This document shows positions 53,184-62,141 of a stretch of 64,000 nucleotides of DNA, one piece after another. Location of the stretch: the NCBI RefSeq assembly GCF_020026305.1, contig NZ_CP075691.1, positions 1,922,001 through 1,986,000 on the forward strand, given 5' to 3'. The translations under genes were made by a program, and so were the position numbers. The notes under the pieces are model-generated. The model was not told the origin of the DNA and did no database searches. It saw only the letters and a program-made list of their open reading frames with translations. The number at the start of each line of letters is the position of its first letter. Position 1 is the first letter of the stretch. The stretch is from Streptomyces sp. 135. GTDB lineage: Bacteria > Actinomycetota > Actinomycetes > Streptomycetales > Streptomycetaceae.

Positions 53184-53792
53184 TCAGGAGCCGTCCCGCA
53201 GGCCCTTCGGCCAGTTGGGGCGGAACTCGATCCCGTCGAACGTCACCTCGCAGCCCTCGCCGGTGGGCGACTGGGCCATGAAGCCGACGAGGGCCGCGCC
53301 CGCCGACTCCTCGTCGCCGAGCGAGAAGATCCGCACGAACGTCCAGCGTTCGCCGTCCGTCGACGCGTGGAAGGCGAACGCCGAGCCGGTGCGGCTGACG
53401 CGCAGCCAGGCGCTGTCGCCGTCCACCTCGAAGGCGTTGGCGTCGTCGGAGCGGCCGCGGGTGACGACCGTGCAGATCGTGGGCCGGTCGGGGGAGCGCT
53501 CCAGGCACAGCTTGGCCCACTCCCGCTCGCCGACGTGGAGGTACAGCACCCCCGCGTCGAAGGCGGCCGCGAAGCCGACCGTGACGCGGGCGATCAGCTG
53601 GAAGTCGCCTTCGGGCGCCCCGAGGAGGCGGGGCGCGTCGGAGGCGGAGTCCAGTGCCGCGCCGGTCGGCGGCACGAAGCGGTCCTGCCGGGCCCCGGCC
53701 CGGCCGGTGAGCACCCCCTCCTCGTACGCCCAGTGGCCTTCGGGGCCGTAGCTGCGCAGCGGGAACGGGAGGTGCTCGATGGTGACGTCCAT
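53184..53792 (-). CDS. DUF1349 domain protein (concanavalin-like fold)
   Basis: 202 aa, ATG 53792. DUF1349/beta-xylosidase C-terminal-like: DRFVPPTGAALDSASDAPRLLGAPEGDFQLIARVTVGFAAAFDAGVLYLHVGEREWAKLCLERSPDRPTICTVVTRGRSDDANAF and WLRVSRTGSAFAFHASTDGERWTFVRIF. Such domains have the jelly-roll fold and often accompany carbohydrate-active enzymes. No signal peptide, so intracellular. It follows the ALDH gene by 4 bases, so both are probably used together, perhaps on a sugar acid. Confidence 0.85.
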   Translation of the reverse strand: MDVTIEHLPFPLRSYGPEGHWAYEEGVLTGRAGARQDRFVPPTGAALDSASDAPRLLGAPEGDFQLIARVTVGFAAAFDAGVLYLHVGEREWAKLCLERSPDRPTICTVVTRGRSDDANAFEVDGDSAWLRVSRTGSAFAFHASTDGERWTFVRIFSLGDEESAGAALVGFMAQSPTGEGCEVTFDGIEFRPNWPKGLRDGS

Positions 53793-53796
53793 GGCG

Positions 53797-55362
53797 TCAG
53801 TGTTCCAGGCGCCCGTCCACGCGCCGCGGCAGTCCCAGCGGGTTGGCGTCGCGCAGCTCCGGCGGGAGCAGGGCCTCCGGGGTGCTCTGGTAGGCGACCG
53901 GGCGCAGCCAGCGCTCGATGGCCGTGCCGCCCACGGACGTCGAGGTGGAGGTGGTGGCCGGGTAGGGGCCGCCGTGGTGCTGGGCGGGTGCGACGGCGAC
54001 GCCGGTGGGCCAGCCGTCGACGAGTACGCGTCCGGCGAGCGGGGTGACCTCGGCGATCAGTTCGGCGCCGCGGCCGCTGACGCCCGCCGCCTCGTCGGAG
54101 GAGAGCTGCACCGTCGCCGTGAGGTTGCCGGGCAGGCGCGAGAGGACGGCGGTGATCTCCGCGTCGTCCGCGTACCGCGCGACGACGGTGACCGGGCCGA
54201 AGCACTCCTCCAGGAGCAGGTCGTGCTCCCCCTCGCTCGCGAGGCGCGCGGCCGGGACGGTGAGGAAGCCGGCGCTGACGGTGTGCTCGTCGCCGGCGCC
54301 CGGGGTCACCGGGGCGTCCACGTCCGGGAGTCCGGCGCGCTCGCGCACCCCGGCGACGAAGTTGTCCCGCATCCGGTGGTCGAGGAGCACCCCGGCCTCG
54401 GTGCCGCCGACCGCCTCGGTGAGGGACTTCACGAGCCGGTCGCCGCCCGCGCCCTCGGGGGCGAGGACCAGGCCGGGCTTGACGCAGAACTGGCCGACGC
54501 CGAGCGTCATCGAGCCCGCGAGTCCGGTGCCGATCTGCTCGGCGCGCTCGGCGGCGGCGGCCTCGGTGACGACGACGGGGTTGAGGGAGCCGAGCTCGCC
54601 GTGGAAGGGGATCGGGACGGGCCGGGCGGCGGCGGCGTCGAAGAGGGCGCGGCCGCCGCGGATGGAGCCGGTGAACCCGGCGCCCGCGACCAGCGGGTGC
54701 TTGACCAGCTCGACGCCCGCCTCGAAGCCGTGTACGAGGCCGAGGACGCCCTCGGGGATGTCGTGCGCGGCGGCGGCCCTGCGCAGCACCGAGGCGACCA
54801 GCTCGGAGGTGCCCGGATGGTCGGGGTGGGCCTTGACGACGACGGGGCAGCCCGCGGCGAGGGCGCTCGCGGTGTCGCCGCCGGGCACGGAGAAGGCGAA
54901 GGGGAAGTTGGACGCGGAGTAGACGGCGACGACGCCGAGCGGGATCTTGTAGCGGCGCAGGTCCGGGATGGGCGGGGTCGCCGAGGCGTCGGGATGGTCG
55001 ATGACGACGCCGAGGAAGGCGCCCTCGTCGACTATGTCCGCGAAGGCCCGCAGCTGGTAGCAGGTGCGGGCGAGTTCGCCGGTGAGGCGGACGGAGCCGA
55101 GCGCGGTCTCCGCGTCCGCGGCCTCCACGAGCTGGTCCTTCGCCTCCTGGAGCAGCTCGGCGGCGGTGCGCAGGAAGGCGGCGCGGACCGCGCGGTCGGC
55201 GAGCGCGGGCGCCGCGTTGCGGGCGGCGAGGACCGCGCGGCCGACCTCCTCGGCTGTGGCTTCCACCGCAACCTGCTCACGCTGCTTCCCGGTTCGGGGG
55301 TCGACACTCCAGACTGGTGCTGCTGCCACCGCGGATTCCCTTTCCAGACGTATGCCACTCAC
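53797..55362 (-). CDS. aldehyde dehydrogenase (2,5-dioxovalerate/alpha-ketoglutarate semialdehyde type)
   Basis: 521 aa from GTG 55362. ALDH motifs: YSASNFPFAFSVPGGDTASALAAGCPVVVKAHPDHPGTSELVASVL for the NADP site, E256 in FHGELGSLNPVVV and the nucleophile C293 in LGVGQFCVKPGLV. LLLEECFGPVTVV is also intact. The features K-A-H-P and F-H-G-E-L place it in the class of KGSADH enzymes that end sugar-acid catabolism in 2-oxoglutarate. Divergent from an IclR regulator, which often controls such pathways. Confidence 0.88.
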   Translation of the reverse strand: MSGIRLERESAVAAAPVWSVDPRTGKQREQVAVEATAEEVGRAVLAARNAAPALADRAVRAAFLRTAAELLQEAKDQLVEAADAETALGSVRLTGELARTCYQLRAFADIVDEGAFLGVVIDHPDASATPPIPDLRRYKIPLGVVAVYSASNFPFAFSVPGGDTASALAAGCPVVVKAHPDHPGTSELVASVLRRAAAAHDIPEGVLGLVHGFEAGVELVKHPLVAGAGFTGSIRGGRALFDAAAARPVPIPFHGELGSLNPVVVTEAAAAERAEQIGTGLAGSMTLGVGQFCVKPGLVLAPEGAGGDRLVKSLTEAVGGTEAGVLLDHRMRDNFVAGVRERAGLPDVDAPVTPGAGDEHTVSAGFLTVPAARLASEGEHDLLLEECFGPVTVVARYADDAEITAVLSRLPGNLTATVQLSSDEAAGVSGRGAELIAEVTPLAGRVLVDGWPTGVAVAPAQHHGGPYPATTSTSTSVGGTAIERWLRPVAYQSTPEALLPPELRDANPLGLPRRVDGRLEH

Positions 55363-55369
55363 CTGGGCT

Positions 55370-55385
55370 GTTCGATATACTGAAC
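55370..55385. promoter_or_regulatory. IclR-type operator GTTCGATATACTGAAC
   Basis: A 16-base palindrome with 6 of 8 positions symmetrical (GTTC..TA/TA..GAAC). It begins 7 bases before the ALDH start codon on the minus strand and 70 bases before iclR. GTTC/GAAC half-sites fit IclR-family targets. Confidence 0.65.
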
Positions 55386-55454
55386 GCCGTCTCTGTTCGT
55401 GAATGACCGGAGGCTTCGGAGACTATTTCTCGGCGAACTAAGGGGTCAAGGGCG

Positions 55455-56228
55455 ATGTCGACTGGCGAGACCGGAGGCGGTGCGCAGGTCAAGTCCGCGG
55501 TGCGGACGGTTGAATTGCTCGAGTACTTCGCGGGCCGCCCCGGAATGCACTCCCTGGCCGCCGTCCAGGAAGCGGTCGGGTACCCGAAGTCGAGCCTCTA
55601 CATGCTCCTTCGCACCCTGGTCGAGCTCGGCTGGGTGGAGACCGACGCGACCGGCACGCGGTACGGCATCGGCGTACGCGCCCTGCTGGTCGGCACCTCG
55701 TACATCGACGGCGACGAGGTGGTGGCCGCAGCCCGGCCGACCCTGGACCGGCTCTCCGACGACACGACGGAGACCATCCACCTGGCGCGGCTCGACGGCA
55801 CGAACGTCGTCTACCTCGCCACCCGCCAGTCCCAGCACTACCTGCGGCCCTTCACCCGCGTGGGGCGCAGGCTGCCCGCGCACTCCACCTCGCTCGGCAA
55901 GGCGCTGCTCGCCACCCACACCGACGAGCAGGTCCGCAAGATGCTCCCCGAGGCGCTGCCCGCGCTCACCGAGCACACCATCACCGACCGCGAGAAGCTC
56001 ATCGAGGAGCTGAACACGGTGCGCGAGCAGGGCTTCGCCGTGGACCGCGAGGAGAACACGCTGGGGCTGCGCTGCTTCGGCGTCGCCATCCCCTACCGCA
56101 CCCCGGCGCGGGACGCGATCAGCTGCTCGGTGCCGGTGGCGCGGCTCACGCCCGCCCACGAACAGATGGTCAAGGACGCCCTGTTCGACGCGCGCGACCG
56201 ACTGACACTGGCAACTCGTAGGCTCTGA
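55455..56228 (+). CDS. IclR-family transcriptional regulator
   Basis: 257 aa, ATG 55455. N-terminal winged HTH: VKSAVRTVELLEYFAGRPGMHSLAAVQEAVGYPKSSLYMLLRTLVELGWVETDATGTRYGIGVRALLVGTSYID. C-terminal effector domain: TIHLARLDGTNVVYLATRQSQHYLRPFTRVGRRLPAHSTSLGKALLA, FAVDREENTLGLRCFGVAIPYRTPARDAISCSVPVARLTPAHE. Effector domain of sugar-acid or aromatic-acid sensing IclR proteins. Likely regulates the divergent ALDH-DUF1349 pair. GNAT gene follows by 3 bases. Confidence 0.9.
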   Translation: MSTGETGGGAQVKSAVRTVELLEYFAGRPGMHSLAAVQEAVGYPKSSLYMLLRTLVELGWVETDATGTRYGIGVRALLVGTSYIDGDEVVAAARPTLDRLSDDTTETIHLARLDGTNVVYLATRQSQHYLRPFTRVGRRLPAHSTSLGKALLATHTDEQVRKMLPEALPALTEHTITDREKLIEELNTVREQGFAVDREENTLGLRCFGVAIPYRTPARDAISCSVPVARLTPAHEQMVKDALFDARDRLTLATRRL

Positions 56229-56231
56229 CGC

Positions 56232-56708
56232 ATGGATGTCAGTCTCCGCGAAGTGCACGACAGCGATCTGCCCGTCTTCTTCCGGCAGATGAACGACCCC
56301 GAGTCCGCCCACATGGCCGCCTTCACCCCGAAGGACCCCGGCGACATGGACCGCTTCGACGCGCACTGGAAGAAGATGCGCACCTCCCCCGGCGTCGACG
56401 TGCGCACGGTCCTCGCCGACGGGGACGTGGTCGGCAGCGCCGCGGTGTACGGCGAGCCGGGCGAGCGCGAGGTGACGTACTGGATCGACCGCGCGTACTG
56501 GGGTCGCGGCCTGGCCACCGCCGCCCTGCGCGAGCTGCTCGCGCTGATCCCGGAGCGCCCGCTCTACGCCCGCGCGGCGGCCGACAACGCGGGCTCGCGG
56601 CGCGTCCTGGCGAAGTGCGGGTTCCGCGAGACCGTGCGGGAGCGGGGGTTCGCGGCGGCGCGCGGGGCGGAGGTCGACGAGGTGGTCCTCGTCCTGGACG
56701 GCGGCTGA
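56232..56708 (+). CDS. GNAT-family N-acetyltransferase
   Basis: 158 aa, ATG 56232, 3 bases after iclR. RimJ/RimL-like GNAT: LREVHDSDLPVFFRQMNDPESAHMAAF, VVGSAAVYGEPGEREVTYWIDRAYWGRGLATAALRELLALIPERPLYARAAADNAGSRRVLAKCGFRETVRERG. The acetyl-CoA loop (RGLATAA) and the late N-x-x-S-x-R-V-L segment are normal. Substrate unknown. Probably co-transcribed with iclR. Confidence 0.88.
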   Translation: MDVSLREVHDSDLPVFFRQMNDPESAHMAAFTPKDPGDMDRFDAHWKKMRTSPGVDVRTVLADGDVVGSAAVYGEPGEREVTYWIDRAYWGRGLATAALRELLALIPERPLYARAAADNAGSRRVLAKCGFRETVRERGFAAARGAEVDEVVLVLDGG

Positions 56709-56784
56709 GGCTCCGCCGCGCGGGGGAGGCGGATCATCGCGGCGCAGGAGGCGCGGTGGCCTCTCCCGGCGGGAGCGTGGGGAC

Positions 56785-57816
56785 ATGACCCGATCGCTGC
56801 CCGCCCCGCTCCTGGCCGTCGCCCCGCGGCCGGCCTCCCCCGCGCCGTTCGCGCTGGGCCGTTCCCGCCGCGTGCTGCGGTGCGTCGCCCTGGCCGCCTG
56901 TGTCCCCTACCTCGCCCTCAAGGCCGCCTGGATCGGCGGGAGTCACCTCGGGATCCCCGAGGGCAGCCCGCTGCTCGACCACCGCGCGTCAATGATCTTC
57001 GCGAACGGCCTGACCGTGCTGATGGACGCGGCCGTCATCGTGCTGGTGCTGCTCCTGACCCGGCCGTGGGGCCTGCGGACGCCCGCGTGGCTGCTCGCGT
57101 TCCCGATGTGGGCGGCGACGGGGTTGCTCGTGCCGATCGTGGCCGGGTTTCCGCTGCAACTGCTGGTCAGGGCGTTCGGCGAAAGCGTGCACGGCTCTTC
57201 GGGGAGCGGCGGGGGCGAGCCGTTCCTCGCCGAGTGGGTCTTCGGCGTCGTCTACACCGGTTTCATCCTTCAGGGCATCGCGCTCGGCTCCCTCTTCGTG
57301 CTGTACGCCCGGGACCGCTGGGGGCACCTGTGGCGAGGGCGCGTGGGGGACCTGCCGCGCCCCGGCGCGGGTTCGAGGGGCGTGCGGGCCACCGCCGTCG
57401 CCGCCGCGCTGCCGGCCCTGGCGCTGCTCGTATGCCATCTGCTGTGGGCGACCGGCTCCACCGCCGGACTCAGCGCGGCGCAGGCCGAGGCGCGCACCAC
57501 CGACTTCTACGTCCTGGAGTGCCTGGACATGGTCTACCTCGCCGCCGCTGTGACGGGCGCCCTGGTGCCGGCCTTCCGGTGGCTTCCCGCGCTGCCCGTG
57601 AAGGTGCCGTTCGCGCTGGCCTGGGTGGGCTCAGGCGCGGTGGGCTGCTGGGGCGGCTGGCTGCTGTTCGCCTCGCTCGTCGGCCCCTCCGACGACGTCT
57701 CCCGACAACCCACCGGCCTCATGCTCCTGGCCTACTCTGTGCAGATGATCACCGGAATACTCGTGGCCGCCGTCGGGGTGCGCTTCCTCAAGGAGCGGGC
57801 GGGTTCACCGGCGTGA
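56785..57816 (+). CDS. multi-pass membrane protein of unknown function
   Basis: 343 aa, ATG 56785. Eight or nine hydrophobic segments, e.g. CVALAACVPYLALKAAWIG, LTVLMDAAVIVLVLLLTR, WLLAFPMWAATGLLVPIVAGFPLQLLV and FALAWVGSGAVGCWGGWLLFASLVG. No recognised domain or catalytic residues. It overlaps the start of the sensor-kinase gene by 4 bases (GTGA) and heads the same operon. A sensor partner, target or transport role for the two-component system is possible. Confidence 0.75.
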   Translation: MTRSLPAPLLAVAPRPASPAPFALGRSRRVLRCVALAACVPYLALKAAWIGGSHLGIPEGSPLLDHRASMIFANGLTVLMDAAVIVLVLLLTRPWGLRTPAWLLAFPMWAATGLLVPIVAGFPLQLLVRAFGESVHGSSGSGGGEPFLAEWVFGVVYTGFILQGIALGSLFVLYARDRWGHLWRGRVGDLPRPGAGSRGVRATAVAAALPALALLVCHLLWATGSTAGLSAAQAEARTTDFYVLECLDMVYLAAAVTGALVPAFRWLPALPVKVPFALAWVGSGAVGCWGGWLLFASLVGPSDDVSRQPTGLMLLAYSVQMITGILVAAVGVRFLKERAGSPA

Positions 57817-59064
57817 GGGCCCTCGTCACCGCCCTCTTCGGGCGTCGGACGCGCCGCCGGTGGATCCATCTGATCCTGGGCGGCGCGCTCTCCATGCCGT
57901 ACGTCTTCGTCGGTTCGGTGCTCGTCGGGCCGCTCGTCGGCGACGACCGGTTCTTCGGGTCGCTGACCTCCCAACTCGCCTCCTTCGGTGCCGGGTTGCC
58001 GCTGGCCGCGATCACCGCGCTGTTCCCGCTGACCCGGCCGATGTCGGTGGCCGCCGTGCGGGCGCTGTGCGCGGTGCCGGACGACTCGCTCGCCGAGGGG
58101 CCCGCGCGGGGGCGGGTGGCGCGGGGGCGGACCGCCGCCTGGTTCACGCTGCACCTCGGCCTCGGCGGGATCGTCAGCGGCATGTCGCTCGCGCTGCCGC
58201 CGTTCGCCTGCGTGCTGATCGCGCTGCCGTTCTTCGTCGTGTTCGGGGGCAGCCGCATCGGGCTGCCCGAAGTCTTCGGGGAGCCCTGGATGGTGGCGCT
58301 CTCCCCGGTCATCGGCTGCGCGTCGCTGGTCGCGCTCGCGGCGTGCGCGGCCACGGCGGGCTCCTCGCCCGCTGGGCGCCGGAACTGCTCGGCCCACGCC
58401 CGCCGACCGGCTCGCGGCCGCCGAGCAGCGGGCCGCCGACCTCGCGGTGCGCAACCGCCTGGCACGCGAGCTGCACGACTCGGTGGGCCACGCGCTGAGC
58501 GCCGTCACGCTCCAGGCGAGCGCGGCCCGCCGCGTCCTCGACCACGACCCGGAGTTCGTCCGCGAGGCGCTGGCCGCCATCGAGGACACCACGCGCCGCA
58601 CGGTCGGTGAACTCGACGCCGTCCTGGGCGTGTTGCGGGAGGCCGACGACGCCCGCGCGACGGCGCCCGCGCCCACCCTCGAAGCCGACCTGGACGGCCT
58701 GCTGCGCCGCACCGGGGCGGGCGGCCTGCGGGTGAGCGCCGCCGTCGACATGGACCCCGCCGGCCTGCCCCCGCTGGTCTCCCGTGAGGCGTACCGCATC
58801 GTGCAGGAGGCGCTGAGCAACGCCCTGCGGCACGGCGGTGAGGGCACCGATGTCACCCTGCGCGTCGCCCTGGAAGGACCCGACCTCACCGTCACGGCCG
58901 AGAACCCGCTGCCGCCCCGCTCCCCCGCCCCGCGCCCCGGCGGCGGCCACGGCCTGCGCGGCATCGCGGACCGGGCCCGGCTGCTGGGCGGCACGGCCGC
59001 GGCGGGCCCGGCGGACGGGGTGTGGCGCCTTGACGTACGACTTCCGCTGAAAGGACACGCATGA
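57813..59064 (+). pseudogene. two-component sensor histidine kinase (NarL/DesK type), frameshifted
   Basis: GTG 57813. The N-terminal membrane part (LILGGALSMPYVFVGSVLVG, LPLAAITALFPLT, LPPFACVLIALPFFVVF) is in one frame up to about 58358. LLARWAPELLGP reads in a second frame, and PADRLAAAEQRAADLAVRNRLARELHDSVGHALSAVTLQASAARRVL in a third. This fits missing bases in the G run at 58358-58360 and the C run at 58393-58395; restoring both gives 418 codons. Phospho-His codon at 58474-58476; ATPase motifs EAYRIVQEALSNALRHG and GHGLRGIADRARLLGG. Its stop overlaps the response-regulator start. Real decay or indel errors. Confidence 0.85.
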
Positions 59065-59738
59065 CGACCGCACCCTCCCCCGAGAGCCCCACCCTGCGGG
59101 TCGTCCTCGCCGACGACGAGCGCATGGTGCGTACCGCCCTGCGCGCGATCCTCTCCGCCGAGGCGGGCATCGAGGTCGTCGGCGAGGCGGCGACCGGTGC
59201 CGAGGCGGTGTCGGTCGTGCGGGAGCTTGAGCCCGACGTGGTCCTGATGGACGTCCGCATGCCGGAGATCGACGGCATCCGCGCCACCGAGCAGATCCTG
59301 CGGACGATGCCGCGACCGCCGCGCATCGTGGTCGTGACGACCTTCGAGAACGACGCGTACGTGTACGAGGCGCTGCGCGCGGGCGCCGCCGGGTTCCTGC
59401 TCAAGCGGGCGGACGCGGACTCGCTCGTCCAGGCCGTGCGCATCGTCGCGCACAGCGACTCGCTGCTCTTCCCCTCGGCCGTGCGCGCCCTGGCCGCCGA
59501 GCACGGACGCGCCAGGCCCGCACCGCCCGCCTGGGTGGCGCGGCTCACCGGCCGGGAGAACGAGGTGCTGCGGCTGATGGCGGCGGGGCTGACCAACGCG
59601 GAGATCGCCGGACGGATGGGGGTGGGCGCGGCGACGGTGAAGACGCACGTGGCGTCCGTCCTCGCCAAGACGGGCGCGCGGGACCGCACGCAGGCGGTGA
59701 TCGCGGCGTACGAGGCCGGTTTCATGAAGACCGACTGA
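59061..59738 (+). CDS. LuxR/NarL-type response regulator
   Basis: 225 aa, ATG 59061 (ATGA overlap). Receiver domain: VVLADDERMVRTALRAIL, D64 in VVLMDVRMPEIDGI as phospho-acceptor, VVTTFENDAYVYEALRAGAAGFLLKRA. DNA-binding LuxR HTH: RLTGRENEVLRLMAAGLTNAEIAGRMGVGAATVKTHVASVLAKTGARDRTQAVIAAYEAGFM. Partner of the adjacent sensor kinase. The target is not visible; the membrane protein gene at the head of the operon may be part of the system. Confidence 0.9.
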   Translation: MTTAPSPESPTLRVVLADDERMVRTALRAILSAEAGIEVVGEAATGAEAVSVVRELEPDVVLMDVRMPEIDGIRATEQILRTMPRPPRIVVVTTFENDAYVYEALRAGAAGFLLKRADADSLVQAVRIVAHSDSLLFPSAVRALAAEHGRARPAPPAWVARLTGRENEVLRLMAAGLTNAEIAGRMGVGAATVKTHVASVLAKTGARDRTQAVIAAYEAGFMKTD

Positions 59739-59828
59739 CGGCAGCGGTTCATGAGGACTCTCTGAGAAAACGGTCGCAAGCGGACCAGAAGGGAACGAAA
59801 CCTTCCCCCTCGCTCGTCCTTCCGTGGG

Positions 59829-61277
59829 ATGAACAAGACGATCAGGCGCGCCTCGGTCTTCGCTCTGCTGCTCGTGCTCGCCCTGCTGGTGCGGGCGACG
59901 TGGGTGCAGTTCTACGACGGCAAGGCGCTCGCGGACGACAAGCACAACCGGCGCAACGCGATCGAGCAGTACGCGAACCCGCTGGGCGACATCATCGTGG
60001 GCGGTGAGGCCATCACCGGCTCCGCGCGGACGACAGGAGGGGACCTCGCCTACAAGCGCACGTACAAGAACGGCGCCCTGTACTCACCCGTGACGGGCTA
60101 CAGCTCGCAGGTGTACGGCGCCACCCAGCTGGAGGGCATCTACAAGGACCTCCTGGACGGCACCGACAACCGCCTGAAGAACCCGCTCGACACGGTCACC
60201 AACAAGCGCGCCGACCCCGGCGACGTGGTGACGACCATCGACCCGGCGGTGCAGAAGGCGGGCTACAAGGCGCTCGGCGACACCAAGGGCGCCGCGGTCG
60301 CGCTCGACCCGAGGACCGGCAAGATCCTCGGCATGGTCTCGACGCCGTCGTACGACCCGTCGAAGATCAGCGGCTCCACGGACTCCGCGGAGTGGAAGGC
60401 CCTGACGACCGACGAGGACAAGCCGATGGTGAACCGCGCGATGCGCCAGCCGCTGCCGCCCGGTTCGACGTTCAAGCTGGTCGTCGCGGCGGCGGCCCTG
60501 GAGGACGGGCTCTACTCCTCGGTGGACGCGAGGACCGCCAGCCCGAACCCGTACACGCTGCCGGGCACGGTGACGGTCCTGAAGAACGAGAACCCGTCGG
60601 CCCCGTGCGAGAACGCGACGATCCGTACGGGCCTGCAGTACTCCTGCAACAACGTCTTCGCGAAGATGGCCGTCGACCTCGGCCAGGACAAGGTGAAGGC
60701 GATGGCGGAGAAGCTGGGCTTCGGCGCGGACAAGCTGGATGTGCCGGTGCGCGCGGCGAAGAGCGTGTACCCCTCCGGCATGGACAAGGCGCAGACGGGC
60801 CTGTCGGGCATCGGCCAGTTCGACGTGACGGCGACGCCGCTCCAGATGTCGATGGTGTCGGCGGCGATCGCCAACGGCGGCGAGCTCGCCGCGCCGCACA
60901 TGGTCTCGCAGATCACGGACGCGGACGGCAACGTCCTGGAGAAGTTCGGCGACGGGGACCCCCAGCGTGTGATGAGCGAGTCCGTCGCCGAGGGCCTCCA
61001 GTCGGCGATGCGGACGGTCGTCGAGAAGGGCACGGGTTCGAACGCGCAGATCGACGGCGCGACGGTCGGCGGCAAGACGGGCACGGCCCAGCACGGCGAG
61101 AACAACAGCAAGACGCCGTACGCGTGGTTCACCTCGTACGCCAAGGGCGCGGACGGCCAGGAGGTGGCGGTCGCGGTGATGATCGAGTCGTCGAGCGCGG
61201 CCCGCGACGAGGTCAGCGGCAACGGCCTGGCCGCGCCGATCGCCAAGGCGATGATGGAGGCGGCGCTGAAGGGCTGA
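59829..61277 (+). CDS. penicillin-binding protein, class B transpeptidase-like (PbpA type)
   Basis: 482 aa, ATG 59829. One N-terminal helix (RASVFALLLVLALLVRATWVQFYDGKAL), a PBP dimerisation-type region with ITGSARTTGGDLAYKRTYKNG and a transpeptidase domain. Active-site motifs: S213-TFK in PPGSTFKLV, S272-CN in YSCNNVFAKMA, and K416-TG in GGKTGTAQ. D-D-transpeptidase cross-linking of peptidoglycan is likely. Resembles the PbpA of FtsW/PbpA loci and has lost its FtsW neighbour; a duplicate elsewhere is probable. Ends at a strong terminator. Confidence 0.88.
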   Translation: MNKTIRRASVFALLLVLALLVRATWVQFYDGKALADDKHNRRNAIEQYANPLGDIIVGGEAITGSARTTGGDLAYKRTYKNGALYSPVTGYSSQVYGATQLEGIYKDLLDGTDNRLKNPLDTVTNKRADPGDVVTTIDPAVQKAGYKALGDTKGAAVALDPRTGKILGMVSTPSYDPSKISGSTDSAEWKALTTDEDKPMVNRAMRQPLPPGSTFKLVVAAAALEDGLYSSVDARTASPNPYTLPGTVTVLKNENPSAPCENATIRTGLQYSCNNVFAKMAVDLGQDKVKAMAEKLGFGADKLDVPVRAAKSVYPSGMDKAQTGLSGIGQFDVTATPLQMSMVSAAIANGGELAAPHMVSQITDADGNVLEKFGDGDPQRVMSESVAEGLQSAMRTVVEKGTGSNAQIDGATVGGKTGTAQHGENNSKTPYAWFTSYAKGADGQEVAVAVMIESSSAARDEVSGNGLAAPIAKAMMEAALKG

Positions 61278-61281
61278 GGCG

Positions 61282-61333
61282 GCACACGCGCGCGGGCCCC
61301 GAGGTGCCGCCCCCGGGGCCCGCGCGCGTGTGC
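61282..61333. terminator. strong hairpin between convergent PBP and DUF genes
   Basis: Exact 20-base arms (61282-61301 with 61314-61333) around a 12-base loop. The structure begins 5 bases after the PBP stop and ends 50 bases from the stop of the convergent gene, so it can end transcripts of both. Confidence 0.9.
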
Positions 61334-61382
61334 GCATGTCAGTGCCCGCGTCCGTACTTGTCCACGCCCGCGTCCATGCCCG

Positions 61383-62141
61383 TCAGCGCCCCCGGCCGCG
61401 CCTGTTGCCCCACAGCCGGAGGCCGAGGGTCAGCGTCAGCGGCACAGCCGCGCCGAACAGCAGCCCGCCGGTGAAGCCGAGCCCCGTGCTCGCCTCGCCG
61501 TCGTCGAGCGCGGCCCACAGGCCCGCCAGCGCCACGGTGGCCCCGAGGACGGCGAGCAGGGCGTAGAACTTCCGGCTGAGGAAGTTCGTCCGCTCCGGGA
61601 CCGGCGGGGGCGCGGCGATCTCCGCCGCCGGGCCGAGGCTGGCCGCCCTGGGGCGCTTGAACCAGGCGTAGACCACCCAGGTGCCGCAGGCCTCCCAGCC
61701 GTCGGGGGCGAGGCGTTCGTCCAGGCCTTCGCGGCCGCGCGTGATCAGCTCCCTGCGGTACTCCCACCGCTGGGGCCGCGCGAGATCCCGGTGGCTGACG
61801 AAGCGGCCGAGGGCGTCGACGCGCTCGACCTCCCAGCCCTGGTCGCCGAAGCGGTTCAGGAGTTCCTCGTCGACGTAGGTGTCGGCGGTCCAGCGCCAGG
61901 TCTCGACGTGTCCCTCCGGGGGCCCGTCGGGGGTGGCGGCCTCGGGGGCCAGCTGCCGGGCGAAGTCCCGCGCCGGGCCGAACTCCGCCTCCGCGTCCTC
62001 GGCGCCGGACTCCTCCAGGTGCGCGGCCAGGTCCGCGACGGTCGCCTCGACGCGGTCGGCGGGCAGGCCGTGCGCGAGGAGCCGCTCGGCGAGGTCGATG
62101 AGGTAGCCGTCCTGTGTGTGCGGGGTGTGTGGGGTGCTCAT
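61383..62141 (-). CDS. membrane protein with DUF2812-like region, PadR operon
   Basis: 252 aa from ATG 62141, ATGA overlap with padR. The N-terminal part (YLIDLAERLLAHGLPADRVEATVADLAAHLEESGAEDAEAEFGPARDFARQLA) resembles the DUF1700/permease-associated helical domain. It continues with a soluble segment EVERVDALGRFVSHRDLARPQRWEYRRELI like DUF2812, then two membrane helices (FYALLAVLGATVALAGLWAAL and GGLLFGAAVPLTLTLGLRL). Such proteins are commonly paired with PadR regulators as targets of their repression. Function unknown. Confidence 0.75.
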   Translation of the reverse strand: MSTPHTPHTQDGYLIDLAERLLAHGLPADRVEATVADLAAHLEESGAEDAEAEFGPARDFARQLAPEAATPDGPPEGHVETWRWTADTYVDEELLNRFGDQGWEVERVDALGRFVSHRDLARPQRWEYRRELITRGREGLDERLAPDGWEACGTWVVYAWFKRPRAASLGPAAEIAAPPPVPERTNFLSRKFYALLAVLGATVALAGLWAALDDGEASTGLGFTGGLLFGAAVPLTLTLGLRLWGNRRGRGR

